From Verrucomicrobiia bacterium (lineage in GTDB: Bacteria > Verrucomicrobiota > Verrucomicrobiia > Limisphaerales > DASXHY01), in contig DASPIL010000103.1 of NCBI GenBank assembly GCA_035629175.1, forward strand, positions 1 through 64,000: a stretch of DNA of 64,000 nt, read 5' to 3'. A program made the position numbers and the translations under genes. Each line of letters starts with the position of its first letter. Within the stretch, counting starts at the first letter, position 1. This document shows, one piece after another, positions 35,743-45,363 of this stretch. The notes under the pieces are model-generated. The model had not been told where the DNA came from. It ran no database searches and worked only from the letters and a program-made list of their open reading frames with translations.

Positions 35743-35788
35743 CGCGAATATAAAGCAACGGCCGTTTTTTGTTGTTCGGACAAAGTGT

Positions 35789-36547
35789 TCACGCCTTATC
35801 GGCGGATCCGATCTCCGCTGAAGTGTTTCTCCCCGAATTGCGCTCGACAGCAAGGGCGCGTGGCACACTGTTCGTCAGGCGCTGGATTTCTTCAAGCGCT
35901 GGAACGTCGTAGCGCGCGTACCACATCCCCACGTGGCCGAAGCGATCGTGCCAGGCCGGGCAGATCAGTTCGTCAGCGGTGTTCTTGAGCATCGCGCGGC
36001 ATTCTACGGAACCAACGGGAATGGCCACAACGATCTTCGCTGGGGCAAGCTGGCGCATCGCATCAACACTCGCACGTATGGTTCCGCCGGTCCGCGCGCC
36101 ATTGTCGATCAGGAGCACCGTTCGATTTCGAATGTCCAGCGGCGGGCAATCGCCGCGACACAGTTGGGTTCGGTCCGCGAGCGATGCCAAGGCGTCCTCA
36201 ACGAACTGTTTGATTCCCGGCTTGGGCTTTTCGGCGAGAGTCGGCAAGCGGCGATCGAGCACCGTGCGGCCGCCGACAGATGCAGCGCAGACGGGCAGGT
36301 ACGGGCCGTCGGGTGCAAACAGTTTTCGCACGAGGACAACGTCGATTGGAAGGCGCAAGCTGCTGGCGATCGCGATTGCGGCCGGGACGCCGCCGCGAAC
36401 AAGCGCCAGAACGATTGTGTTCGGATCTGACGAATAGTGTGCCAGATGCGGCGCGAGGAAATGTCCCCCGCTTTCCAGGTCAGGCAGGAGCAAGGCCAGA
36501 TCGCGCACGCATGCGCCGCGATTCCGGCTGGCTGGCAGTTCTGGCAT
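35789..36547 (-). CDS. Phosphoribosyltransferase-domain protein
   Basis: From ATG 36547 the protein has 252 residues and resembles the COG1926 type I phosphoribosyltransferases: VLALVRGGVPAAIAIASSLR near 45-64, VVLVRKLFAPDG, and the PRPP loop in VLLIDNGARTGGTIRAS. The loop has DNG where most relatives have DDG, so one acidic residue is lost. Members are often linked to salvage or stress operons and their substrate is usually unknown. It lies at the head of the collar operon, 46 bp before the DUF6916 start, and is divergent from the adhesin gene. Confidence 0.8.
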   Translation of the reverse strand: MPELPASRNRGACVRDLALLLPDLESGGHFLAPHLAHYSSDPNTIVLALVRGGVPAAIAIASSLRLPIDVVLVRKLFAPDGPYLPVCAASVGGRTVLDRRLPTLAEKPKPGIKQFVEDALASLADRTQLCRGDCPPLDIRNRTVLLIDNGARTGGTIRASVDAMRQLAPAKIVVAIPVGSVECRAMLKNTADELICPAWHDRFGHVGMWYARYDVPALEEIQRLTNSVPRALAVERNSGRNTSAEIGSADKA

Positions 36548-36674
36548 GGATGAAGACTGCCGGACGGCGCGCGTCAATTGAAGTTCTTTCGTCGTCCGGC
36601 AACTCTTTCTCCAACACTCTCCTAAAGTTTCCTGCCGGATCGCCAATACAGAACCTCACGTCGAGTTAACAATA

Positions 36675-39600
36675 ATGAAACTGGCTTTCTTTTTGCGCAC
36701 TGTTGCGGTCGTCCTTTGTTTTTTGGCCGCGTCCAGCGGTTCGGCGCAATCGGGAGGTCCCGGCCAGGCGCTGAACTTTGATGGCTCCAGCCAATACGTA
36801 AGCGTGGCCAACCCGCCGACCCTCGGCACGAACTTCACCATCGAGGCCTGGATCCTCCCGCAACCGGTCGATGATTTGTATCACGGAATCCTTGGATTCC
36901 AGCCAGGCGATTCCGCGCAGCGTGCGCCGAGCCTTTGGATCCATGGTCAAAGCGGGCTGCATGCCGGCTTCGGCGACGGGACAAACTGGATTTCTGCGAC
37001 AACGCCGGCCGGCCTGCTTCGCACGAATGATTGGAATCACGTGGCGGCATCGTACGACGGCGCCACTTATAGACTCCTTCTGAACGGAGCCGTTGTGTTT
37101 TCCACAAACGTGGTGGCAGTTCCTTATGCAACGCCCCTCGGCAATATCGGACGGGTTGACAATTATTTCCCCGGCAGCATTGACGAAGTCCGCGTCTGGA
37201 ACACGCCGCGATCGACCGAACACATCCAGCTGTTGATGCACCACCGCGTGAACGGCTCGGAACCTGGATTGGTCGTCTATTACCATTTCGATGAAGGTTC
37301 GGGCGCGTCGACCGCGGATGCTGCGGCCGCAGCCGGAGCGAGCACGGGAACCCTCGTTGGGAATCCCAACTGGATCTCGTCGAGCGCGCCGATCGGGCTC
37401 AGCGCCGTCATGCGGGATGAATTGGTGCTCGACGCCGACAATGACGGCAAAATAAGCCCGGGCGACCGGATTCGCTATACGGTTGTTTTGACGAACAGCT
37501 CGGGAACTGATTTGCAAGGGCTGCAATTTGGCAGTGATCTCGGAACGAATGTTTCGGTTGTGTCGGTCAACACGTCGCCTGTGGCGCGTCCTGATTCGTA
37601 CAACGCGATAGGCAATACGCTCCTCACGGTGAACGCGGCGGCAGGTGTTCTTGCGAATGACAGCGACGCCGATGGAAACGCAGTCATGGTTGACCTGTTT
37701 GACACAACAACCGCAAACGGCGGCACGGTCGTAGTGAACAATGCCGATGGCAGCTTCACGTATCTGCCCGCGGCGGGCTTTACCGGGACTGACACGTTTT
37801 CCTATCGCATCACGGATTCGGGAGGCGCAAAGAGCGCCGGCCTGGTGACTGTGACCGTGGCCGAGATGGTTTGGTATGTGGATGCAAACGCGGCACCGGG
37901 TGGCGACGGCCGCTCGACGCAGCCGTTCCAGAACTTCACCAGCTTGAATGGAAATGGCGGCGCGGGCGATGTGGATGGGACTGGTCATTACATCTACGTC
38001 CGCACCGGAACCTATGATTCCTCGCTGCGGCTGGAAGCGGAACAAAAGCTGACCGGGCAGGGCGTCGACCTCGTGGTCGCAGGCCAGACCCTGGAAACGG
38101 CTGTCGCAAGGCCAAAAATTTCTCCTGCATCGGGGACTGCAATTGTTTTGTCCACCAACAACGTCGTTCGCGGGCTGGATGTGAACCCGTTGAACGGCAA
38201 GGGCATTGCTGGAACGAACTTCGCAAGCGTCCAGTTAAGCACTGTGTCAGTCACCGCAAATGGCGGGGCGGCTCTGGATCTCAGCAGCGGCTCCGTATCG
38301 GCGACGATTTCAATCCTTGGCTCAACCAACAGCCCGGGAGAGGGCATGCGACTGGTGAATCTCAGCGGCACGTTGACAGTGACCAACGGACTTATCCGCG
38401 GTGCGAGCGGAACAGACATCCACGTCGATCAAGGCGCGCCCACGATTACCTATGCGGGTTCAATCACAAACACTGGCGGACGATCGATCGTTGTTCAGAA
38501 TCTCAGCGGCGGGAGCGTCTCGCTGCCAGGGGTGATTGTGGATTCTGGCACGGGGATCCTGCTGCAAAATAACGTCTCGGGTTCATCCACCATCACCTTT
38601 GCGGGAACGCTGAAACAGCTGAACACCGGCTCGAATACGGCAATGACGATCGCCAACAATGCAGGCGCAACAATTCAATTCCTGAATGGCGGTCTCGACA
38701 TCGACACCACAACAGGCATTGCGGCAAGTCTGAGCGGGGACGGTGCCGTGACGATTTCTGGGGGAAACAACTCGATCAACAGCACCTCTGGAACGGCGTT
38801 CGCCGTTTCGGGCGGCAACGGAACGATCGCTTGTGATGCAAACATCACGAACACGACAGGCCGCGTTGTAGAGATTCAAAACCGAACAGGTGGGACGATC
38901 ACGCTGTCGGGCACGTTGCACAACAGCGGCACGGGCATCCTGGTCCAAAACAATAACACTGGCTCCACGAAGACAATCCAGTTCACGGGTTCCGCAGTGA
39001 ACCTGAATACCGGCGCCAATGCGGCGGCGACGCTTGCAAACAACAGCGGCACGACCATTGACTTCACTGGCGGGGCGCTGAACATCGACGCCACGTCCGG
39101 TGCGGGGTTCAGCGTGACGGGTGGCGCGGCCGCGATCAACGTTACAGGTTCGGCAAACACGATCGATGTCACCACTGGAACTGCGCTCAATGTGGCGAAT
39201 TCCACGATTGGATCGAGCGGTCTGACTTTTCGGCGCATCACATCCAACGGCGGGTCCAACACAGGGATCATTCTCGACAACACGGGAAGCAGCGGAGGAC
39301 TCACCGTCACTGGAACGGGGAGCGCGGGTTCCGGCGGAACCATTGCCAACAAGAGCGGCAGCGATGGTTCAACGGGGCAGGGAACGGGTGTTTACCTGAA
39401 CAATTGCGTGGGCGTTTCACTGTCCCACCTGCAAATGAACGACTTCCAAAATCGGGCGATCTACGGTTCCAGCGTGTCGGGATTCACGCTCGCAAATTCC
39501 ATCATCAACGGGGTCAACGGCAACAGCGCTGCGGACGCGCTTGGAGACGGCGACGCGGCGAATGACGACGCGTGCGTGAGCTTCAGGAATCTCACGGGCA

Positions 39601-40595
39601 CCGCGACGATTTTGAACTGCACAATCTCGGGTGGATTTGAAGATAATGTGCGCGTGATCAATTCAACCGGGACGTTGAACCGGCTGAACGTTGCGAACGT
39701 GACTTTTGGATTGAACGGCACAGCTTCGGGCGACAATTCGCTGCTGATCCAGGCGCAGAACTTCGCGGTGCTGAACGCAAGCATTGTGAATAGCACGTTC
39801 AATGGCGCACGCGGTGATGTGTTCCAGTTCGACCTCGGCAATTCCTCAACGGGCGACCTGGTGTTCAGCAACAACCTGTGCATCAACACCCATTCAGCGA
39901 TTGCAGTGGGCGGCGGCGGCATCACGGTTTCCGGCGGCGGGGTTGTTGGGGCGAATCCGCAGCTCACCTACGACATCAATGCCAATACGTTCCGCGGCGC
40001 TCGCGGCGATGCCATTCTTGTGGCGCTGCAAACGGGCTCGGGAACATTCACGGGCCGGATTCGCAACAACACAATCGGTCTCGCTGCAACCGACAGCTCC
40101 GGATCGCGAGAGGCGAGTGGAATTGAGGTGCGGGTGGTCAATGGAACAGGCACGCAAAACGTTACCATCGATAACAACCAGATCCGGCAATACAGCAACT
40201 TCGGAATTTACCTCGCGACCGCGCAAGGCAGCTTCAACGGAACTATCAATGCGTCTGTTATCAACAACACCGTCGCAAATCCCTCCACGTTCGATGTTCT
40301 CGGCTTCAAGCGCGGTATCTATCTCGAGATGGGCGCCTCGACGGGTGACGCCTACTCCGCGTGCGTGGACATCAGAAACAACACGACCGCAGGATCGGGT
40401 GACGGCGGGCCAGGCGGGCCGGATATCCGGCTGAGGCGCGTGGTATCCACCTGCACGATCCGGCTGCCAGGATACGGTGGCGGTGACGTCGATACGACGG
40501 CGGTGGCGAACTTCATCGCCGCGCAGAACATCGGTGCGGAAACCGTAACGGCAAGCGGGAGCTTCCTCGGCGGGGTTGCATGTCCCACTCCGTAA
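36675..40595 (+). CDS. Giant secreted protein: LamG, cadherin-like and beta-helix domains
   Basis: A 1306-residue exported protein. Its signal peptide (KLAFFLRTVAVVLCFLAASS) is followed by a LamG/concanavalin-like domain at about 30-200 (ALNFDGSSQYVSVANPPTLG, FTIEAWILPQ, IDEVRVWN). Next come a DUF11-like segment near 250-295 and a bacterial cadherin/Ig-like domain near 305-395 (GVLANDSDADGNAV, GSFTYLPAAGFTGTDTFSYR). The remaining 900 residues form a Ser/Thr/Asn/Gly-rich right-handed beta-helix. It ends abruptly at GGVACPTP with no anchor. The layout is that of an adhesin. It diverges from the collar operon and heads a set of three exported proteins. Confidence 0.82.
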   Translation: MKLAFFLRTVAVVLCFLAASSGSAQSGGPGQALNFDGSSQYVSVANPPTLGTNFTIEAWILPQPVDDLYHGILGFQPGDSAQRAPSLWIHGQSGLHAGFGDGTNWISATTPAGLLRTNDWNHVAASYDGATYRLLLNGAVVFSTNVVAVPYATPLGNIGRVDNYFPGSIDEVRVWNTPRSTEHIQLLMHHRVNGSEPGLVVYYHFDEGSGASTADAAAAAGASTGTLVGNPNWISSSAPIGLSAVMRDELVLDADNDGKISPGDRIRYTVVLTNSSGTDLQGLQFGSDLGTNVSVVSVNTSPVARPDSYNAIGNTLLTVNAAAGVLANDSDADGNAVMVDLFDTTTANGGTVVVNNADGSFTYLPAAGFTGTDTFSYRITDSGGAKSAGLVTVTVAEMVWYVDANAAPGGDGRSTQPFQNFTSLNGNGGAGDVDGTGHYIYVRTGTYDSSLRLEAEQKLTGQGVDLVVAGQTLETAVARPKISPASGTAIVLSTNNVVRGLDVNPLNGKGIAGTNFASVQLSTVSVTANGGAALDLSSGSVSATISILGSTNSPGEGMRLVNLSGTLTVTNGLIRGASGTDIHVDQGAPTITYAGSITNTGGRSIVVQNLSGGSVSLPGVIVDSGTGILLQNNVSGSSTITFAGTLKQLNTGSNTAMTIANNAGATIQFLNGGLDIDTTTGIAASLSGDGAVTISGGNNSINSTSGTAFAVSGGNGTIACDANITNTTGRVVEIQNRTGGTITLSGTLHNSGTGILVQNNNTGSTKTIQFTGSAVNLNTGANAAATLANNSGTTIDFTGGALNIDATSGAGFSVTGGAAAINVTGSANTIDVTTGTALNVANSTIGSSGLTFRRITSNGGSNTGIILDNTGSSGGLTVTGTGSAGSGGTIANKSGSDGSTGQGTGVYLNNCVGVSLSHLQMNDFQNRAIYGSSVSGFTLANSIINGVNGNSAADALGDGDAANDDACVSFRNLTGTATILNCTISGGFEDNVRVINSTGTLNRLNVANVTFGLNGTASGDNSLLIQAQNFAVLNASIVNSTFNGARGDVFQFDLGNSSTGDLVFSNNLCINTHSAIAVGGGGITVSGGGVVGANPQLTYDINANTFRGARGDAILVALQTGSGTFTGRIRNNTIGLAATDSSGSREASGIEVRVVNGTGTQNVTIDNNQIRQYSNFGIYLATAQGSFNGTINASVINNTVANPSTFDVLGFKRGIYLEMGASTGDAYSACVDIRNNTTAGSGDGGPGGPDIRLRRVVSTCTIRLPGYGGGDVDTTAVANFIAAQNIGAETVTASGSFLGGVACPTP

Positions 40596-40626
40596 CCGCA
40601 ACACCGCAACCCGAAAAACAATTTCC

Positions 40627-43600
40627 ATGATACGCTTCAGCCAACTCCTCTCGCTCATCGCGCTCACCCTCGCGTCAGCTCTCTCACCTGCGGCAGGACA
40701 GATCGCATTGAACATCGGAGACCTTCCCAGCGGACAGGTGGTGACGATCGTCTGCGAAGTCACGATCAATGATCCGCTTCCTCCGGGTGTTTTTGCGATC
40801 ACCAACCAAGGGACATTCACCGCGAACAATCTTGCGGCGAAGGTGACGGACGATCCTGATTCGTTTCCGCTGAATGATGCCACGGTCACGTCTGTTGATG
40901 CAGAACTGGATTTCGGCGACGCTCCTGCGACATATCCCGTGCTGCTTGTTAACGATGGCGCGCGACATGTGCTGCCTTTCGGTGGCGTGACGCTGTTCCT
41001 CGGGGAGGTTCCGCCTGACATTGAGACTGACGGTGCACCGGCGGCCCCGGCCGACGGCGACCAGGATGAGGATGGAGTGCTTTTGCCGGTGGTCTTCAAC
41101 GGAAACACAATCACCGATGTGCGTGTCACATCCAGCGCAAGCGGACTGCTTAATGCATGGTTTGACTGGAACGCGGACGGGGATTGGGACGATGCCGCGG
41201 AGCAGGTCGCGACGAATCTTTCAGTTTCGGCGGGAACCAACGTTGTCGCTGTTGCAGTGCCCAACCTACTGGCGGGCGGCCGCTCGTATGCGCGTTTCCG
41301 GCTGAGCAGTGACTCTGACTTGACCCCGCGCGGCCTGGCTTCGAATGGAGAAGTGGAGGACTACGAAATACTGTTGAACGCTGCCCCCGCAATCGCAGGA
41401 GTGGGCATGGCACAACCTGTGACTGACAACTCGTGGCTGGCCCCGTTCAGCAGCGCAACCATTACAGATTTACATTCACCCACGCAGACTGTTTCCGCGG
41501 TGATTCTGATCGACGAACCCGCGAGGGGACAGTTGAGCAACCTGGGGGACTTTGTCGAAGGTTCTGCGGGCATTTACGAAATGAGCGGGACGCCGGGGGA
41601 TATTAACCTTGTAATTCAAGGAATCACATTCATTCCGGCGCCGAATCGTGTCGCCGCCGGTTCGACGGAAACGGTCACCTTTGCGCTCTTGCTGGATGAC
41701 GGTTACGTGACCACGACCAATGTCGGTGGTTCGGTGGTATCGACATCCGTGAACGACGCGCCCTCCATCACCAACCAGCTTTTCACCGTGAGCGAGAACA
41801 GCGTCGGGGGAGCACTTGTTGGAGTTGTGTCAGCAGTCGATCCGGATCCTGCCACCACGTTGACCTTCGCAGTTGTGTCGGGCGATGCGGCAGACGCATT
41901 CGCATTGGACGTTGCTTCGGGCGAACTGACCGTTGCCAACCCCGCAGCGCTTGATTTTGAAGTCACCACCAACTACGTGCTCACGGTTCAAGTGACCGAC
42001 GATGGTCCCGGCGAATTGTTCAACACAGCCACTATGACGATCCAGGTGACAGACGCGAACGATGCTCCCACTGACATTGTGTTTTCTGGCGCACCGGTGA
42101 ACCAGAGCGCAGGTGTAAACGCAATGGTTGGCGAACTATCGTGTTCCGATGTTGACAGTTCGTCGTTCGTGTATTCGCTGGTTGCAGGGGGCGGGGACGC
42201 AGACAACGCGCTGTTTAGTATTTCTGACTCCAGCCTCCGCGCAAATGACGCGTCTGCCATGGCCGCGGGAACGTATTCGGTTCGAATCCAGGCCGATGAC
42301 AACAGCGGTGGAACTTTGGAGAAGCCCTTTCAGATCACCGTTGTGGATACGACGCCGCCTTCCATCAGCATTGGTGCTCCGTCCATTGCGGAAACGAGCG
42401 CCGGACCGGTTGAATTTGTCATTACTTACGGAGGTGCCGATGCCATCACCCTGGCGGCGCAGGATGTGACTGTCGGACAGACGGGGTCCGCAGCGGGTTC
42501 CGTTTTGGTGACGGGTTCCGGACTCAATACCCGGAGCGTGATCATCACGAATATTTCGGGAAGCGGTTCATTGACCATCAGCGTCGCTGCGGGAACTGCG
42601 AGTGATCTGGCAACGAACACCGCGGCGGGTGCGGGGCCGAGCGCTGCTGTTGTTGTCAATGCGGCGCCCTCGATTGCAGCAAACATTGCTTCATTCGAAA
42701 TCGGCGAAGGAGATTGGGTGACCAATTCGGGCACCTTCGCCGATGTGGAAGGCAACGCAAACGTCTCCGTTTCGGCATCTGCCGGAAACGTCAGCAGTGA
42801 CGTGGCGGGCACGTGGACGTGGTATTTGAATGCCGCCGATGGTCCCGATGAAAGCCAGACAGTCGTGATTCACGCAGGCGACGGCGTCAGCACGAACGCG
42901 GCATCCTTCTCTCTTGTTGTCACAAACCTTGCGCCCGTGGCGATTTCACAAACTGTCACGAACCTCGAGGACGTTGTTGCGAACCTGACCCTGACTGCCA
43001 GCGATGCGGGCAACGATTCCATAACGAACTGGGTGATCATTGCGGGTCCCACCAACGGCGTGATCAGCGGCACCTTGCCCGCTGTGATCTACACGCCTGC
43101 CACGAATTATTTCGGAAGCGATTCGTTCACGTTTGCAGCGACCGATAGCGACGGGGCTGAAAGCCTGCCTGCGACGGTATTGATTTCCATCATAGCCGAG
43201 AACGATCTTCCGCTGGTGGGTGCGGACAACATGACTCGTCCGAAAACGACCCGTATTGCGAAGGCAACCACTGCCTCTCTCATGGAGAACGATACTGATG
43301 TGGAAGGTGATGCCTTGGTCATCGATTCGGTCGGAAACGCATTGCCCCTCGGAGCGACGGTTGCGATTGCGGGCAACTTCATCGTCTACACGGCCCCGGC
43401 CAACAACGCGGGGAATGGGAGCTTCGCTTACACGGTGACCGATGGTTCCGGATTTGCGACGAATGTCGTGTCCGTTGTGGAGGTGAACGGATTCCCGTCA
43501 GGGGCCAATCCCAACTCTGCGGACATTGCCGTGAGCGGACAGGATTTCCGATTGTCGTTTATTGGAGTGCCGGGTCACAGTTATCGCGTGCAGTTCACGA

Positions 43601-43740
43601 CCAATTCCGGCGTGCCCTACGTCTGGAACGAGTTTGATCCGCTGGCGGTTTACACGGCGTCGACCAACGGCCTGTTCCTCCACACCGATGTGAACCCGCA
43701 GAGTCCCTGGCGCCTCTATCGCGCTGTGAGAAATCCCTGA
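40627..43740 (+). CDS. Giant secreted protein: GEVED and cadherin-like repeats
   Basis: A 1037-residue exported protein with signal peptide (IRFSQLLSLIALTLASALSP). A short DUF11-like part (IALNIGDLPSGQVVTIVCEV) is followed by a GEVED domain at about 100-260 (LDFGDAPATYPVLLVNDGAR, WFDWNADGDWDD, NGEVEDYEILL). Several cadherin-like and Ig-like repeats follow (FTVSENSVGGALVGVVSAVD, YVLTVQVTDDGPG, YFGSDSFTFAATDSDGAESL). Such Asp-rich repeats usually bind calcium. It starts 31 bp after the previous adhesin and is likely co-transcribed. In some relatives, as I recall, the beta-helix and this GEVED part lie in one polypeptide. Confidence 0.82.
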   Translation: MIRFSQLLSLIALTLASALSPAAGQIALNIGDLPSGQVVTIVCEVTINDPLPPGVFAITNQGTFTANNLAAKVTDDPDSFPLNDATVTSVDAELDFGDAPATYPVLLVNDGARHVLPFGGVTLFLGEVPPDIETDGAPAAPADGDQDEDGVLLPVVFNGNTITDVRVTSSASGLLNAWFDWNADGDWDDAAEQVATNLSVSAGTNVVAVAVPNLLAGGRSYARFRLSSDSDLTPRGLASNGEVEDYEILLNAAPAIAGVGMAQPVTDNSWLAPFSSATITDLHSPTQTVSAVILIDEPARGQLSNLGDFVEGSAGIYEMSGTPGDINLVIQGITFIPAPNRVAAGSTETVTFALLLDDGYVTTTNVGGSVVSTSVNDAPSITNQLFTVSENSVGGALVGVVSAVDPDPATTLTFAVVSGDAADAFALDVASGELTVANPAALDFEVTTNYVLTVQVTDDGPGELFNTATMTIQVTDANDAPTDIVFSGAPVNQSAGVNAMVGELSCSDVDSSSFVYSLVAGGGDADNALFSISDSSLRANDASAMAAGTYSVRIQADDNSGGTLEKPFQITVVDTTPPSISIGAPSIAETSAGPVEFVITYGGADAITLAAQDVTVGQTGSAAGSVLVTGSGLNTRSVIITNISGSGSLTISVAAGTASDLATNTAAGAGPSAAVVVNAAPSIAANIASFEIGEGDWVTNSGTFADVEGNANVSVSASAGNVSSDVAGTWTWYLNAADGPDESQTVVIHAGDGVSTNAASFSLVVTNLAPVAISQTVTNLEDVVANLTLTASDAGNDSITNWVIIAGPTNGVISGTLPAVIYTPATNYFGSDSFTFAATDSDGAESLPATVLISIIAENDLPLVGADNMTRPKTTRIAKATTASLMENDTDVEGDALVIDSVGNALPLGATVAIAGNFIVYTAPANNAGNGSFAYTVTDGSGFATNVVSVVEVNGFPSGANPNSADIAVSGQDFRLSFIGVPGHSYRVQFTTNSGVPYVWNEFDPLAVYTASTNGLFLHTDVNPQSPWRLYRAVRNP

Positions 43741-43764
43741 TCTGCATTCGTCATGAACTGTTTT

Positions 43765-44427
43765 ATGAAGCCCATTTTTTTCAGCTGCGTCGCGGCCCTG
43801 ATTTGCTCTGCCGGCGCATGCTCCGCCCAGAACATAACCGAAGCGACCCGGACCTTCACTGTGAACACGGCCATCGAGGATCCGTCCGATCCGCCGATGG
43901 TGTTTACGGCGACGGTCAGCGATTCATCCATTCTTTCGCTGACGCGCGTTGAAGTCGGGCTGCGCCTGGTGGGAGCTCCCGCAGACAACGGTTTTGCGAG
44001 CGACATTTTTCTTTCGCTCAATCTCGACCTGGGGCCTACGAGTGTCCTGCTGAATCGCGTTGGCGTCACAGATTCAAATCCGTTCGGTTTCTTCTACGAC
44101 GGCTGGGACGTGACGTTTAGCGATGGCGCGCCGAATGGCGACATTCACCTGTTTGATCCAGGCACAGGCGTGTTGACGGGAACCTACGAACCCGACGGCC
44201 GGACGAATCCGATCGAAACGATGCGCACCAGCCTCTTGGACGTGTTTAATGGCCGGCCGGGCAATGGCGATTGGCGGCTAGCTGTCGCGGATTTGTCAGA
44301 AGGCGGAGAGATGCAGCTCGTGGAATGGTCGATCACCCTGTCGGGAACGGTTGTTCCGGAACCTTCATCCTTCGCGTTCGTCGCAATGGGATTCGGTCTT
44401 CTCATCGTGACCAAGATGCGGCGCTAG
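43765..44427 (+). CDS. Secreted P-domain protein with PEP-CTERM tail
   Basis: The 220-residue protein has a signal peptide (KPIFFSCVAALICSAGACSA), a proprotein convertase P-domain-like beta-sandwich (ILSLTRVEVGLRLVG, GNGDWRLAVADLSEGGEMQL, then VEWSITLSG) and a C-terminal VPEPSSFAFVAMGFGLLIVT followed by KMRR, a PEP-CTERM sorting signal. The tail links the adhesin cluster to exosortase-type sorting. It starts 24 bp after the GEVED protein. P-domains usually bind or stabilise protein partners. Confidence 0.82.
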   Translation: MKPIFFSCVAALICSAGACSAQNITEATRTFTVNTAIEDPSDPPMVFTATVSDSSILSLTRVEVGLRLVGAPADNGFASDIFLSLNLDLGPTSVLLNRVGVTDSNPFGFFYDGWDVTFSDGAPNGDIHLFDPGTGVLTGTYEPDGRTNPIETMRTSLLDVFNGRPGNGDWRLAVADLSEGGEMQLVEWSITLSGTVVPEPSSFAFVAMGFGLLIVTKMRR

Positions 44428-44578
44428 CACGCTGGCGCGCCTTCGTCTCCGAGCGCCGACGTGCAATCGGCTTGCCGCTTCCAGTTTTGCATTGCGCCGC
44501 TGAGTTTAGACAGGCGTGCGTCCTGTCCGAATGGGATGCAACCATCACCGTGCGCGATCGGTTCCTTCAACGTCATAA

Positions 44579-44607
44579 GCCGACCGAAAGTCGGCGCTCC
44601 TGCGGAG
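44579..44607. repeat. Tandem intergenic hairpins ending GGCGCTCC
   Basis: GCCGAC and GTCGGC pair across CGAAA, then CTCC and GGAG pair across TGC. The GGCGCTCC tail recurs after another hairpin at 62907-62928. It lies between two convergent genes. Confidence 0.5.
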
Positions 44608-44642
44608 GCAAACGTGCCGTTGCGGCCGAATGTCGATCGCAG

Positions 44643-45215
44643 TTATCTCAGCCGCGCCAGGAACTCGTTCCGGAGGTTTTGATCCTTCTGGAAGGCGCCG
44701 TGCATCACGTTGACCTTCATCACGGAATGTGTGTCGCGCACCCCGCGAGCCATTGCGCACATGTGCTTGCCGTCGATCAACACGGCAACGCCGAGCGGTT
44801 CGACAATCTGTTCGACAAATGCCGCAATCAGATGCGCAGTCCGCTCCTGGTTCTGGAGACGTCTCGCAAAGTAGCCCGCGATCCTCGCAAGCTTGGAAAG
44901 GCCGAGAATCTTCTGGTCGGGGACATAGGCAATGGTGATGTCCATCAGGATTGGAAGAAGGTGATGCTCGCACAAACCCACTTCCTTGATGCCGTCCACG
45001 ATCACCATGTCGTGGCAAACCGCAGCTTTGCACTCGGCCTTGAACATCTTCGTGAGCTGCTCGGTTCCCATGCGTGACCCTTCCGTCATTTCGATCAGGG
45101 CCTTTGCGGCGCGCAGCGGGGTTTCCCTTAACCCCTCCGATTCAACGTCCGCGCCAAGCTCCTGGAGGATTCCGCGATAGTGCTCCGCAATTTTTTCCGG
45201 ATTGGGCTGTGACAT
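44643..45215 (-). CDS. folE: GTP cyclohydrolase I
   Basis: The 190-residue protein catalyses GTP to 7,8-dihydroneopterin triphosphate, the first step of tetrahydrofolate (and queuosine) synthesis. It has the family length and motifs: GLRETPLRAAKAL near the N-terminus, the zinc-binding CEHHLLPI, IAYVPDQKILGLSKLARI, and LIDGKHMCAMARGVR with the second zinc cysteine. It is divergent from the epimerase gene at 45364, with 148 bp between the start codons for both promoters. queG at the right end of the window uses a product of the same pathway. Confidence 0.95.
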   Translation of the reverse strand: MSQPNPEKIAEHYRGILQELGADVESEGLRETPLRAAKALIEMTEGSRMGTEQLTKMFKAECKAAVCHDMVIVDGIKEVGLCEHHLLPILMDITIAYVPDQKILGLSKLARIAGYFARRLQNQERTAHLIAAFVEQIVEPLGVAVLIDGKHMCAMARGVRDTHSVMKVNVMHGAFQKDQNLRNEFLARLR

Positions 45216-45363
45216 ATCGCATTACAGTATGGCCATTGCGCGCCAGCGCAAGGGCAGCGCACGGGTTCAATTCGAGGAAGTTGTGGGTGCCCAAGAAGAT
45301 GGGCGGAACCGAGGATTTCCCTTTTCACCTGTTCGCGCGCGATTAGTCTGCACCGCGTCGCGT

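Noticed and set aside
36666-38045. 459-codon minus-strand frame opposite the first adhesin
   Set aside because: It runs against the LamG and cadherin-like domains, which are clear on the plus strand; its Arg/Gly/Ala-rich content is a shadow.
39894-41264. Minus-strand frame spanning the two adhesin genes
   Set aside because: It covers the end of one gene and the signal peptide of the next on the other strand, and has no domain.
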